A DNA stretch of 64,000 nucleotides from Megaustenia siamemsis (GCA_032433765.1 JAVIAB010000047.1:11171387-11235386), one strand, 5' to 3'. Positions 1-10,135 are shown, counted from the first letter of the stretch. Notes: generated by a model not told the origin, from the letters alone. Numbers and translations: made by a program.

Positions 1-100
1 CGAAGAATTACCACCACCTTTGGAATCAAACCCAGGACCTTCTTACCAAAAGGCCAATGTCTTACATCTAGACCACTTAGTCCCCTAAAAAATTAATATT
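1..100 (-). mobile_element. tRNA-derived SINE remnant (family S3)
   Basis: Read on the minus strand this has a dinucleotide-rich tRNA-like head with a box-B-like 'tgggtttgattcc' stretch, preceded by a region related to the copies at 33046-33125 and 37190-37375. It is cut by the window edge. Family assignment rests on similarity by eye to those copies. Confidence 0.4.
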
Positions 101-221
101 TGAGAAGGATATGTGTGGAAAAAAAAAATTAGGGTTCTCTGAAAGAGCCATGTTAGATGAATAAGGTGAAGAAGTGAGGTTAACAATTTTTTATTAATGA
201 AAAAATATAAAATGAACTGGG

Positions 222-535
222 GGACTGGTTAAACTAGAGGCAAGATGCCGGCCTCGAGACAGAGAGGTTGTGGGTTCAAATCTCGGTTGCACCAGTTGGG
301 ATTTTGATTTGTGATTTCTCTCTGTTGCATCTACCCCTGGTCTCAGCAGCGAGGCCTGGCTTGAAACGTAAATTACTCATGGACGGAAAAAATATGAGTA
401 CCTCCGAGGTTGGGGTTATTTGCCTGTGCGGCAAGGGACCCCTGTGCACACGGCTGCCAGGGAAAAATAGATTAACACGCAAAATTCAGTTCCTAGTCTC
501 TAGGGACTTTGTCAGAGGTAAAATATGGCGCATGA
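222..535 (+). mobile_element. tRNA-derived SINE, family S2
   Basis: The head carries a box-B-like 'gggttcaaatctcgg' at about 272-286. The body is shared with an opposite-strand copy at 15765-16080, through the 'agtctctagggactttgtcagagg' region near its end. A third, partial copy of the body is fused into the repeat at 5090-5215. The open frame across this stretch is just the SINE body and not a gene. Confidence 0.65.
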
Positions 536-547
536 AAAAAAATACTC

Positions 548-800
548 TATGTCAACAATTTTTGACAAATTAAAAATATAAAAAGAGCTGACAGACTTTA
601 GGTTAACAATTTTTGACAAATTAAAAATATAAAGAGCTGACAGACTTTAGGTTAACAATTTTTAACAAATTAAAAATACAAAATGAGCTGACAGACTTTA
701 GGTTAACAATTTTTGACAAATTAAAAATATAAAATGAGCTGACAGACTTTAGGTTAACAATTTTTGACAAATTAAAAATATAAAATGAGCTGAAGGACTC
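548..800. repeat. Tandem repeat, ~51-bp unit, about 5 copies
   Basis: The unit contains 'aggttaacaatttttgacaa' followed by an A-rich tract and 'gagctgacagac'. Copies differ by small indels in the A-rich part. The array begins about 30 bases downstream of the DOP1 exon 14 donor, in the direction of transcription. Confidence 0.9.
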
Positions 801-832
801 TTATCAAGATTCATGATATATAAGGGTCTCAC

Positions 833-1074
833 TTCTTCTTGCTCAAGTCCATAGCTATGATCTCCAGGTTACGACACAGCTGCAGCACAACACATAGAAT
901 AGTGCGTGCCATAGCCTTGCCCATGTAGGGCATGGCCGAGGTGACCAGACCAATCCAGTGGCGATGTAGATGACATTGGTGATGTTGCTTGAGGGCACTC
1001 CAAACTGCACTGAGGAACATCTCTTGTTGAATGATGGGAAGGTTTGGGTTGTAGTGAACATTCAGCAGGGAGGA
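833..1074 (-). CDS. DOP1: DOP1 exon 14
   Basis: Residues ~1671-1751. The acceptor 'tgtttacag' precedes TCC in phase 0. The exon encodes 'SSLLNVHYNPNLP', 'EMFLSAVWSALKQH' and 'HWIGLVTSAMPYMGK', and ends near 'LQLCRNLEIIAMDLSKK'. The best donor is AAGAA|gtgaga, leaving phase 2. Reading past it gives one more Lys and an immediate TGA, so intron retention here would truncate the protein. The 3' edge is the least certain junction of the model. Confidence 0.85.
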
Positions 1075-1083
1075 CTGTAAACA

Positions 1084-1988
1084 GGGATCTCAGAACATTA
1101 GTCTAAACACAAGTCAGGTTTATCACCAAAACTTACAATCAAGTTATTCAGTAAAACTTAGTCAGATTTATCACTAAAATGTACATTCAAGTTATTCAGT
1201 AAAACTCACAGTCAGGTTTATCACTAAAACTCACAGTTAGGCTTATCACTAAAACTTACATTCAAGTTATTCAGTAAAACTCACAGTGAGGCACAGTCAG
1301 GTTTATCACTAAAACTCACAGTTAGGCTTATCACTAAAACTTACATTCAAGTTATTCAGTAAAACTCACAGTCAGGTTTATCACTAAAACTCACAGTTAG
1401 GCTTATCACTAAAATGTACATTCAAGTTATTCAGTAAAACTCACAGTCAGGTTTATCACTAAAACTCACAGTTAGGCTTATCACTAAAACTCACAGTTAG
1501 GTTTATCACTAAAACATACATTCAAGTTATTCAGTAAAACTCAAAGTCAGGTTTATCATTAAAACGTACATTCAAGTTATTATTTAGTAAAACTGAATCA
1601 AAGTCGGGTTTATCACTAAAACTCACAGTCAGATTTATCACTAAAATGTACATTCAAGTTATCAAAGTCAAGTTTATCACTAAAACTCACAGTCAGGTTT
1701 ATCACTAAAACTCACAGTCAAGTTTATCACTAAAACTTACATTCAAGTTATTCAGTAAAACTCACAGTCAGGTTTATCGCTAAAACTCACAGTCAAGATT
1801 ATCACCAAAACTTACATTTAAGTTATTCACTAAAACTCACAGTCAGGTTCATCACTAAAACTCACAGTCAAGTTTATCACCAAAACTTACATTCAAGTTA
1901 TTCAGTAAAACTCACAGTCAGGTTTATCACTAAAACTCAGTCAGGTTTATCACTAAAACTCACAGTCAGGTTTATCACTAAAACTCAC
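1084..1988. repeat. Minisatellite copying the exon 13 splice donor (unit ~25 bp, some compound)
   Basis: It fills nearly all of intron 13. On the sense (minus) strand the unit is 'gtgagttttagtgataaacc' plus 'tgact'. A second unit type has 'gtaagttttagtg' or 'gttttactgaataacttgaa'. About 19 copies of 'actgtgagtttta' are countable, including the one that is the real donor of exon 13. The unit length is not a multiple of 3 and a stop is met in the second copy, so use of a later donor would truncate or shift the frame. Confidence 0.93.
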
Positions 1989-2384
1989 AGTCAGGTGTGC
2001 TCTTTCCCCCGAGGTTGCACCAGAGTCAGACATCCCCTGAGCCAGGTAAATCTGATCCTCAAGCATAATCATCACCAACATCAACTGCAGCAGCTTCATC
2101 TGGAATGTGTCGTTGACGCTGGGGTCCAAACTGTTCTCGTTGAAGTCTATGATTAACTCCGTCAGCTTAACAGCATCCACTTTCGTGCTGTTGTTGTTGA
2201 TGGCTGGAGCACTGCGACCTTGGTTGTATACTGAAGCCAGGAGACAGTGGAGAAGGGACTTCTGTAGCTTGCAGCGGGACAGCAGGTCTGAGATGTAGGA
2301 CACGAAGTTCTTGCCGCTCTCCTTCATGATTGACAGCAGCTCAGATACTAGGAGGGTAAGGATCTCAATGCCAAGGATGTGAAC
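1989..2384 (-). CDS. DOP1: DOP1 exon 13
   Basis: Residues 1539-1670, 396 nt, phase 0 at both ends. The acceptor 'tatatgatcag' precedes GTTCACATCC. The exon encodes 'VHILGIEILTLLVSELL', 'FVSYISDLLSRCKLQKSLLH' and 'MKLLQLMLVMIMLEDQIY', matching the conserved helical part of DOP1 after the low-complexity linker. It ends 'GERAHLT' with donor ACT|gtgagt, and this donor is the first unit of the adjacent minisatellite. Confidence 0.92.
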
Positions 2385-2404
2385 CTGATCATATACCAAA
2401 CAGT

Positions 2405-2426
2405 TTTATATATATATATATATATA
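2405..2426. repeat. (TA)n microsatellite
   Basis: Pure TA dinucleotides about 20 bases upstream of the exon 13 acceptor, inside intron 12. Confidence 0.9.
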
Positions 2427-2534
2427 GTGCATGTGGTGTGTAAACACAGCCATCTATAGTTTACTAGGGCCCATAGGCTGAAAGAAATGACCCAATGTTT
2501 GTAATGTTTTCAGCGTTGTAAGCAGGGGTGAGTT

Positions 2535-2815
2535 ATTTGCGGGTCATCCTCATTGCACTCCGAACATGTCCATAGGTGCTCAGAACCCTTCCTCAGCAAT
2601 TCCTGCAGTGTTCAGCGACTGACGACTCCAGTTCTGTGTTGGTTGATAAATCTTCTTATACGTCCACACTAAGTTTCTTGTTCCTGGCTGTGCCCATCTT
2701 AACTTCCATCTCTCTAATTCAAAGGAGTGACGTAGACTCATGGTTATCAAAGTCCTGTGCCCTTCTCACACCTCAGAGTGCATTGATGATGTCTGCCTGT
2801 TCCATTAGTTGACCA
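2535..2815 (+). mobile_element. Dispersed repeat, family E
   Basis: Begins near 'catcctcattgcactccgaa' and contains 'taggtgctcagaac' and 'agcgactgacgactccagtt'. Related copies, diverged or shorter, are at 4310-4500, 7018-7230, 39440-39520 and 43975-44095. It has no clear coding capacity. The class is unknown and may be a SINE or a LINE tail. Confidence 0.6.
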
Positions 2816-3250
2816 CAGCGCAGCTAGCCAACCTGTCCATTCTTTCATTTCCCTGTACTCCTGCATGTCCTGGGACATAGACAAAGGTGACCCTATGTAT
2901 TTCTGACTTCTTCAATGACTTTACTCATTGCATGGTGGTTATGGATAAAACGACATCAACCATCTATAGCTTGCACCACTGAAGATTTAATAAATTTTCG
3001 TTAAATAGGATTTCATAACAACAGAAGCCTTATTGATACTATAGATGGCTTTGATGTAAATGTACAGTGCTAAAGTTGATAGCAGTCAGTGACTCATAGC
3101 TGACTACCTTTATGTGTGGTTACACAGTGTTAGTTTCATGTATGACTATAACATTTTTGCTCTATTTGCAGTTATACAGCATCACTTTTATGTTGGTGCA
3201 CAGCCTTACTTTTATGTGTTGATAATTACCCTTAGTTATACTTTTATTTT
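2816..3250. other. Intron 12 sequence, nothing recognised
   Basis: AT-rich sequence without a supported gene or repeat, except a short piece ('cagtcagtgactcatagctg', 3083-3102) resembling the start of family F. It runs into the LINE fragment that follows. Confidence 0.4.
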
Positions 3251-3251
3251 G

Positions 3252-4245
3252 GGGTTAAACAAGGATGTATTTTATCGCCCTTGTTATTTGGAATTGTTAT
3301 GGACTTCATAATGAAGAAATGCTGCACTGGTAATAAAGGCATCGAATGGATACAAGGAGACCATTTGGAGGACCTCGACTTTGCTGATGACATAGTCCTC
3401 ATCAGCAGTCAGATAAAAACGATGCAGGAAAACACAAATGAACTATCATCAATAGCCAGCAAAATTGGGCTTGAGATCAATCATGAAAAGACTAAAGTCA
3501 TGACTAGTTTAATTCCAACAGGTGACAAAATATACATGGAAAACAAACCAGTAGAAGAGATCGATCACTTTATCTATCTTGGAAGTCACATTGATCGAGA
3601 AGGGGATACGAGCAAAGAAATTAAAATCAGAATAGCTAAAGCAGCAATGTCTTTCAGAAGCCTTGAAAAGTTGTGGAAATCAAAACTTATCAGCACAAAC
3701 ACAAAACTTAGGCTATTCAAATCAAATGTACTATCAACCCTTACGTATGCGTGTGAAAGCTGGAAAACAACAAGAGATATAGAAACAAAGTTGAACGCAT
3801 TTGAAAATAAATGTCTAAGGAAAATACTTGGTATAGCATGGAACGAATTCAAAACAAATGAGGAAATTAGAGAAATCGCCAATCAACCACTAATATCTTC
3901 AGTAATAAAGAAAAGACGATGGTCATACGTTGGACATGTGATGAGAAGAGATAATAACCGAATAGCAAAGCAAGCCCTCATATGGGAAACAACAGGTAAA
4001 AGAAAAAGAGGAAGACCCAGGGAGACACTGAGAAGAACATTGATGAGAGAGGCAAGAGCAGCAGGAGTCGGCTCCCTCAATGAGATAGAACTGCTTGCAC
4101 AGAACAGAGACAGATGGCGAGATTTGATAAAATATCTTTAAAAGAAAACTGCTAGAACAAAAAAAATCCATATAGGAGAAGGTGTATCTTGGTCTACGCC
4201 CTATGGGCCGGTTACGGCTCGAAAGGTCAATAGATAGATACTTTT
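3252..4245 (+). pseudogene. LINE reverse transcriptase fragment, family R (5'-truncated)
   Basis: Open frame from about 3255 to 4141 covering the second half of a non-LTR retrotransposon reverse transcriptase. It shows 'VKQGCILSPLLF', the catalytic 'DFADDIVLIS' (FADD in place of YADD), the thumb 'FIYLGSHI', then 'TYACESW', 'GHVMRRDNNRIAKQAL' and 'GKRKRGRPRETLRRT'. The endonuclease and the first RT motifs are absent. The 3' tail 'ccctatgggccggttacggc' ends in (GATA)n, and two further copies of this tail occur at 5838-6028 and 18765-18835. The frame is unbroken, so the insertion is young or was recently active. It lies in a DOP1 intron on the opposite strand. Confidence 0.85.
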
Positions 4246-4309
4246 ATTATACTGTAAAAACTGTAAAACTCGCGTGATACCAGTATGAACATATAAATTG
4301 TTATTTTAG

Positions 4310-4500
4310 TCGACAGGTCATCCTCATTGCACATTGAACAAGTTCATACGTGCTCAGATCTTCCCCAAAGTATGTCCCTGAACGTGCACTGACTAATGAC
4401 ACTGGTGTTGTTTAGATTTACAAGTCTTCTTTAGCTTCCTATGTAGCAATCCCATCTGGCATCTCCCATGACCATCAGATGGTTGTGGAGTTAGTCACCT
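4310..4500 (+). mobile_element. Family E dispersed repeat, diverged copy
   Basis: Shares 'tcatcctcattgcac', 'gtgctcagatcttccccaaa' and a weak match to the 'cgtgcactgactaatgacac' section of the copy at 2535-2815. The 3' half is different. Confidence 0.45.
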
Positions 4501-4529
4501 TATGAGTAAGTCTTTCGCCCAGTATTGTC

Positions 4530-4760
4530 ACCTGTGTGAGATGTGAGAGCTGGAAATATGGAACTGCCATAAAAAACAAATGCCTTCAAAGGTTCTTAAA
4601 CACAAAATGAAAGAACCTTTACCAAGTTAAATTAAAGGAGAAGAAACCAACAAAGACGATGTACCAAGAAAAGATACTCAGAATAAATAAAATAAGGGTC
4701 CTATGCTAGGTATTCAATGTTTTACATTGTGTGGTAAAAATAAATGAGCCAAGATGAAGC
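4530..4760 (+). pseudogene. Possible LINE 3' coding remnant
   Basis: One frame reads 'CESWKYGTAIKNKCLQRFLN', which resembles the 'YGCESW...KCLRKIL' block just after the thumb of LINE reverse transcriptases. Stops follow. Very degraded. Confidence 0.3.
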
Positions 4761-4793
4761 TGCTAGATATTGTAGCTAAAGTGAGATACCCAC

Positions 4794-4981
4794 CATTCTG
4801 TTACCGAGCAACTCTTCACTGGTCAGCTTGCTCATCATCAAGTTGGGGTAGTAGCCACGCACAAAGTACAAACACAGCGAAATGACAATCTCCACAAACA
4901 TGTTGCTACGATAGCTTGACATCACTTCAGGGGGTAGGTCTCCAAAAAAGTTCTTACCAAACACTGACTTGCGATGTCGAC
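4794..4981 (-). CDS. DOP1: DOP1 exon 12
   Basis: Residues 1476-1538, 188 nt (2 nt plus 62 codons). The acceptor 'gtaatccag' precedes GTCGAC, which completes the split Gly codon from exon 11. The exon encodes 'RHRKSVFGKNFFGDLPPE', 'SNMFVEIVISLCLYFVRGYY' and 'LTSEELLGNRM'. The donor is ATG|gtgggt. Confidence 0.93.
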
Positions 4982-5089
4982 CTGGATTACAACAGAACAG
5001 TTCAGTATGGCTGATCATATCAAATATAAAATAATTCTGTTCTTTGTGTTTGCTAGCTTTATATCTCCAGCAAAGTCCAGATGGACTGA

Positions 5090-5400
5090 ATTTTGGATGA
5101 ATATATCACTTTTTCCTATCTTTCACCCTGGCAGCCATGTGCACAAGTGTCCCTTGCCATACAGGCAGATATTCTCCAACTTCAGAGGTACTCTCATTTT
5201 TATCGTTGAGTTTTAACATTTGGGACAGATTTTTCCCTTTTAATTTTGTTCAGGCAGCTGGCATTTTTGTCCTACTCTTCTCAATGTTTCACTTTCAAGA
5301 GTTCTTTAATATGCACAAAATACATATGGGACATCCTGTTTTTTTGCCGTTATCCGAGTGAGATAGACATCAGATCAACCTACACAGAGACTAGTGCATG
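5090..5400. mobile_element. Composite dispersed repeat (partial S2 SINE fused to another repeat)
   Basis: 5100-5215 matches the S2 body in inverse orientation ('ccctggcagccatgtgcaca', 'cttcagaggtactctcattt'). 5240-5390 shares 'catcctgtttttttgccgtt' and 'agatagacatcagatcaacc' with 39660-39740 and 57880-58040. Confidence 0.5.
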
Positions 5401-5528
5401 ACTTTTTGCCTTACCCTGTACATCTTGGGATTATCATCTTCTAGGTTGCCTTTGTTTTCAACTTTCATAAACAATATTTTTCATTACTAATCTTCAAAGA
5501 TCATTATGGTGTTTTATGTGGCCAAAAT

Positions 5529-5790
5529 GGGAGCTGCGATAGCTCAGTGGTTAGTGAACTGGGCTACAAAGGAAAAGGGGTAGGGTTCGATCCCAACCGA
5601 CGGCTTCCGGGTTCACTCAACTTTAAATGGGTACCAGATTTTTTCTGGAAAAGTAAAGCGGCACGGGCGTAATACTGACCACATTACCCCGAAAATCATG
5701 TGCTGAAGGTCTGTAAAATATATGGTCACTAACACCATATTCCCTATACGCCACTTGGCGTGACGGGGCTCTTTACTTTTTTTATTACTA
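5529..5790 (+). mobile_element. tRNA-derived SINE, family S1
   Basis: The tRNA-like head has box A 'tagctcagtggttagtgaac' and box B 'gggttcgatccc', the internal RNA polymerase III promoter. A body of about 180 bp ('gaaggtctgtaaaat', 'cgccacttggcgtgacgggg') ends in 'ctctttactttt'. Further copies are at 11638-11895, 17499-17757 and 29096-29335, with partial ones at 16650-16745 and 17330-17480. The copies are close enough to show recent activity. Confidence 0.85.
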
Positions 5791-5837
5791 TGTGGCCAAA
5801 ATAATAATAAATTAAATAAAGACTCAACAGTCTTTGA

Positions 5838-6028
5838 TTAATCGGCTCCCTCAATGAGATAGAGCTGCTTGCACAGAACAGAGACAAATGGCGAGATTTG
5901 ATAAAACATCTTTAAAAGAATTGAAAACTGCTAGAACAAAAATTCAGATAAGAGAAGGAGTATCTTGGTCTACACCCTATGGGCCGGCTACGGCTTGAAA
6001 GGTGAATAGATAGATAGATAGTCCTTGA
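5838..6028 (+). mobile_element. Family R LINE, 3' end only
   Basis: Nearly identical to 4066-4240: the last codons of the RT frame ('SLNEIELLAQNRD') with one or two changes, then the tail 'ccctatgggccggctacggc' and (GATA)n. The copy is severely 5'-truncated. Confidence 0.85.
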
Positions 6029-6084
6029 TTAATTGAAGCCGCAAGCCAGTTTTCCAGTACTTTTACCTTCTGAGCCTGGAGGCA

Positions 6085-6300
6085 AGGAGTCTGGCAGCAA
6101 CTCATAGCTGATGGCTTGTGTCAGGATTGGTGAATCAGAACCATCCAGACACCTAATCCACCCATTTGCTGTGTCTCTAGAAACAGACTAACCAGTCTAG
6201 CCTAGGCAAGTGAGTGTGGATTGAAGAGGGGAGGTAACCCAATACTCAAAAATGTTGTACTGAAGTTAGATGTGTTGGTGGGTCAAAAAACGCAAATAAA
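6085..6300 (+). mobile_element. Dispersed repeat, family F
   Basis: Starts near 'ggcagcaactcatagctgat' and contains 'ggattggtgaatcagaacca', 'caagtgagtgtggattgaag' and 'tagatgtgttggtgggtcaa'. Copies on the same strand occur at 11095-11290, 43505-43710 and (short) 47440-47545. It has no coding capacity and no recognisable tRNA head. Confidence 0.65.
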
Positions 6301-6339
6301 CCACAGCACCAACAAGCCACGATAGTTCAGTGGTTAATG

Positions 6340-6900
6340 AGCCCAGAAGCCACGATTTGCTGCTTGTAAATTAGTCTATGTTTTTGCAATTATTTCCACT
6401 AAAACTCTGTAGTTCTCTCATTACCTACTCGTCCAACTTCATGAAAATTCTTCCAATGTGTGTTTTAGATTAATTTTCCATTTATTTTAATTTTTAAATT
6501 CTGAAAAATGCCGCAGCCACAGCGTGTTGAGCCCTTTGGTAGTGAATGTGTTAAGAAACCCAAGTGAGCAATGAAGCAGTTCCCCAAATCTAGGACAGTA
6601 CATCAACAAAGTTTCTTGAAGGCTCAAGGCCTCACAATGTTCGATCTACTTGTGATAGAGACAACCATTCTGAACTCTAAGACGCAAGCTTGGACTAAAC
6701 ATAAATATGGCCCTTTATGTCTTGTCAGACGGTTTAGTGGAGTGCTCCCCACGACATGTGATCACACGCCAGACACCCCCACAGACAGAGAAGTCCCCCA
6801 GAGACGACCCACAGATATTTCCACACCGTAGCCCAGGTTACACCACTACCTGAATAAAATACTTCAGCTACAACAATCACACAAGCTAGTACTTTACATA
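6340..6900. other. Intron 11 sequence, no gene recognised
   Basis: A short box-A-like scrap of SINE S1 lies at 6317-6345. An 86-codon plus-strand frame at 6571-6831 has no recognisable motif and no relatives in the window. I treat it as chance or as an unidentified repeat. Confidence 0.35.
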
Positions 6901-7318
6901 CTTCAAATGACTCACCAAGTAATGACTGATTTGCTAAGTAAAAACTGACTTATCAAGTAAGGTCTGACTTTGCCAAGTAATAACTGACTCGCCAAGTATT
7001 GAATTATTGAGTTATTTGGGGTCATCATCATCATTGCACTTCGAACATGACCTAGGTACTCAGATCCCCTCCTCAGCAAGTACGACAGTGTCCAGCGACT
7101 GACAACTCCAGTTCTTTGTTGGTTGATAAGTCTTCTTATACACCCACTTAGTTCCTCGTTTCTTGCTGTGCCCATCTAACTCCCATCTCTTTCATCAAAA
7201 GGAGAGATGTGGACTCATGGTTATCGAAGTAATGATTGCTCACCAAGTAATGACTACTTACCAAGGAATGACTGACTCATCAAATAATGACTGACTTACC
7301 AACAAATGACTGACTTAC
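6900..7318. repeat. Minisatellite copying the exon 11 splice donor (~20-bp unit), interrupted
   Basis: On the sense (minus) strand the units read 'cttggtaagtcagtcatta' or variants. The first unit is the real exon 11 boundary (CTT G|gtaagtcagtc). At least two further perfect donors, TTG|gtaagt, follow at about 7300 and 7263, with weaker ones beyond. A family E element (7018-7230) splits the array. Confidence 0.88.
7018..7230 (+). mobile_element. Family E dispersed repeat inserted in the exon 11 minisatellite
   Basis: Contains 'catcattgcacttcgaacat', 'ccagcgactgacaactccag' and 'gtggactcatggttatcgaa', matching 2535-2760 closely. The 20-bp array continues on both sides, so the insertion came after the array formed. 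Confidence 0.7.
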
Positions 7319-8457
7319 CAAGTAATGACTGCAGCTTTGCCAAATGAGGTGGTTTTACAGAACTGATGCTGGTGGTGGCCATAGCAGTAACAACCAATCG
7401 GGGACAGGAATGAAGCATTGCACGTAGGGTGGACAACGCATATAGTGTACGGCGGAAGTCAAACTGCTGTGAGTATAACAACATATGCATGTGCAGCTCA
7501 TGAATATCTGTACTGGGGTCAAGGTCCCGAGGATCAATTGGAATATATGTTTGATGATCAGAATCCTGTATTGTCAAGCTGTCTGTGCTTCCATTCTTAT
7601 TTGAGTTGTCCATGAGGTTAAAGTGAACTTCATCACTCGCACTGGACAGATTTTTACTGTCTCCAATCTCGCTGCCAGAAGAAGACTCTGCATCAATCTT
7701 CCTCAAATCATCCAAGCTTGGAGAGATGTAAGACTGTTCCATCCCAAGGCCTGAGTGAGTCTTTGCAGCAAAGTCACCTTCACTTTCACTCAGCATTCCA
7801 TTAGAAGATGCTTCTAAAAGAACTGAAGTTATTAAATTATCTATGATCCATCTGGCAATATCCTCTGAGGTGGTGCCATCAATTTGTGGAAGCTCTTCCT
7901 GAAATTCGTCTTCTTTTGCCATTTCTTCCTCCGGTGAAGGACCGGTTACCATCACCGTTGTTTTAGGATCCTCTTGGGAGAAGTGATCTTCAACAATTTC
8001 TGAACCATCAAAATATATTCCTTCCTTCTTGCAGGTGTCTGAGTTTAGTCTTTTCACTCCCTCCAAGTTTGGCATGGATGCAGACTGAGGGAAGTCATAG
8101 CCATCAAATATTAGCTTGTCCAGGGAACTTTCAGAACCAAATGGATTTATTCTTAACTTGACTCTCTCAGGGTTTACTCTCTCAAAAGAAAGATCTGTGA
8201 CAGAGTGTGTACGGACTGGAGCAGTACTGTGACCACCCTTACTGTTCATTACTGACAAGGCATAGGATTTCAAATCTTCTGTGGATTTTTGGATCACTCT
8301 CTTGACCTGTTGAGGATGTTTGCCCTGGCTGACATGGTAGATAACATTGCCTCCCTCAGAGCTGATGGCGTAGATCTTAGCTTCAACGTCGTCTTCCCCA
8401 GACTCTGACACAGCCACTTTCTTGGGTTTGTGAACACTCACATGTTGGATAGAGATC
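7319..8457 (-). CDS. DOP1: DOP1 exon 11
   Basis: Residues 1096-1476, 1139 nt. The acceptor 'tgttttttag' precedes GATCTC, completing a split Arg codon. It begins 'RISIQHVSVHKPKK', continues through a long Ser-, Asp- and Glu-rich linker ('SGSEIGDSKNLSSASDEVHF'), and returns to conserved helical sequence 'QQFDFRRTLYALSTLRAML' and 'HLAKLQSLLG'. The linker is probably disordered, as in other DOP1 proteins. The donor is CTTG|gtaagt, itself a unit of the adjacent minisatellite. Reading through gives a stop seven codons later. Confidence 0.93.
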
Positions 8458-8569
8458 CTAAAAAACAACAAAGAAAAAAGACTTCATATCTTGATATAAG
8501 AGATCACCAACACAAGAAATGCAGTAAGTGAAAGGAAATGAAAATCTGAGAAGCTGCACACAAAAACAA

Positions 8570-8935
8570 TATTAATGAAACAGACAAAGTAATAATAACA
8601 CAAAAAAGTAATAATCAAATAGATACAGTAAAAAAAATAACAATCAAGAAAAGTAAAAATAACCAAAAAAGGAATAATAACCAAACAAAGTAACAATACC
8701 CAAACAAAGTAATATTAACCTGACAAAGTAATAATAATCATAGAAAGTAATAATAACCAAACAGAAAAAGTAATGATAACTGGAGAGACAATGTAATAAT
8801 AACCATATAAAAGTAATAATAAAACAAAGTAATAATAGCCAGACGAAGTAGTAATAACCAAACAAAGTAATAATAACCAAACAAAGTAATAATAACCAAA
8901 CAAAGTAATAATAACCATAGAAATTAATAACTAAA
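8570..8935. repeat. Tandem repeat, ~19-20-bp unit
   Basis: The unit is 'aataataaccaaacaaagt' and variants, degenerate toward both ends. It begins about 110 bases upstream of the exon 11 acceptor in intron 10. The hydrophobic open frames on the minus strand (runs of Tyr, Leu, Val) are produced by the repeat. Confidence 0.9.
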
Positions 8936-8966
8936 CTCCTCCACTTTTTAAGCTACAGTTATGAAC

Positions 8967-9105
8967 AGTACATTTGTCAGTTAACCATGTGGTCCTGACT
9001 GGTTCAGCTCAAAATTGATATTTTTTGTTAGTACATTTGTCAGTTAACCATGTGGTCCTGACTGGTTCAGCTCAAATTGATATTTTTTTGTTAGTACATT
9101 TGTCA
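8967..9105. repeat. 63-bp direct duplication, 2.2 copies
   Basis: 'gtacatttgtcagttaacca' starts at 8968 and again at 9031, with a partial third start at 9093. The copies differ by single-base indels only, so the duplication is recent. Confidence 0.85.
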
Positions 9106-9109
9106 GCCC

Positions 9110-9470
9110 TTGCACAAAGTAAAAGGATGGAAATGGCAGGACAAAATCACTAATACATAATTATGGGAAAGTACCAGTTATATACCAGTGGACAAAGAAA
9201 TATGACAAAGACAATGGCGCTGGATAGGACACACACTGCGGAAGCTACCTGAGAGTATTACACAACAAGCCCTTTTATGGAACCCCCCCATGAAGAAGAC
9301 AAAGAGGAAGACAAAATATACTTGGAGAAGACAGGTGGAAGCAGAGATGAAGGTGATAGGGAAGACATGGGACTATCTTAAAAGAATGGCAAAAAACAGA
9401 ATGGCTTGGAAAGTGTTTGTTTAAAAACCCATGCTCCACAGGGAGTTGAAAGGTAGAAGAAGAAGTTTGT
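9110..9470 (+). pseudogene. LINE 3' coding fragment, family C
   Basis: Frames read like the RT C-terminus seen intact at 61412-61750 ('RRRWSWIGHTLRK', 'ITQQALFWN', 'KRQRGRP'), with several frame breaks. It ends near 'gggagttgaaaggtagaaga'. Confidence 0.75.
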
Positions 9471-9579
9471 CAGCTGCCCATGTAGTAACTGCATCAGCAT
9501 TTACTCAACCTCTGAAAATAGGTACTTTATACATTATCAAAGAAATCACGATGACCTTGCACAACACTGACCATATTAT

Positions 9580-10135
9580 CATCATGTGCCATACCGGTTG
9601 GCATGGGCGATCATGTTCTTCCACAATCTTCTATTCATTGTGCATCATATTAATGCTGTTGATTGTTTTCCATGCCATGACACAAAACTATCTAATATTT
9701 TCTCTCTTTGTCGTCCATGATTTCTCTTTCCCTGTATTTTTCCAGTTTTAACCAAGTATTCTAACTTTCCTCTTCTCATGATGTGCCAGAAAAATCTTGA
9801 TTGTTTCATTCTGATATTTTTTAGGAGCTCCCATTTTGAGTTGGCCTCTTTGAGAACTTCCTCATTGGTCTTTTTAGCTGTCCAGGGAACTTTCAACATT
9901 TTTCTGAGAAATTCCATCTCTCTGGTATCTAATCATCTTTTGATTTGTTTGTTTACTGTCCATGATTCACTTCCATAGGTCAGAATTGGCTCTATATCGC
10001 ACTGATGAACTCTCTTTCTCACTTCTATTGACATATATTTGTTGCATAAGATGTTTTTCATTTTCTGAAAGGCTATATTGGCCTGAGCTATTCTGCTCTT
10101 TATTTCTGCGCATAAATATGCCAATGGTCATAGAA
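9580..10135 (-). pseudogene. LINE 3' coding fragment, family A
   Basis: The minus strand encodes 'RIAQANIAFQKMKNILCNK', 'PILTYGSESWTVNKQ' and 'MEFLRKMLKVPWTAKKTNEE', the conserved C-terminal block after the thumb of a non-LTR RT. The element's 3' end is at the low coordinate ('cataccggttggcatgggcg'). It is 5'-truncated and frame-broken. Confidence 0.8.

Noticed and set aside
268..573. 101-codon plus-strand frame near the left edge
   Set aside because: It is the S2 SINE body, and the same sequence occurs inverted at 15765-16080.
5529..5620. tRNA genes at SINE heads (5529, 11638, 17499, 29096, 57300)
   Set aside because: Box A and box B are present, but the sequence continues into a shared SINE body and does not close into a tRNA acceptor stem. 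The copies are dispersed and diverged.
6571..6831. 86-codon plus-strand frame
   Set aside because: No recognisable domain, no relatives in the window and no splice context. Chance frame length is plausible.
8484..8918. Hydrophobic minus-strand frames rich in Tyr, Leu and Val that look like membrane proteins
   Set aside because: They are translations of the 19-20-bp 'aataataaccaaacaaagt' repeat.
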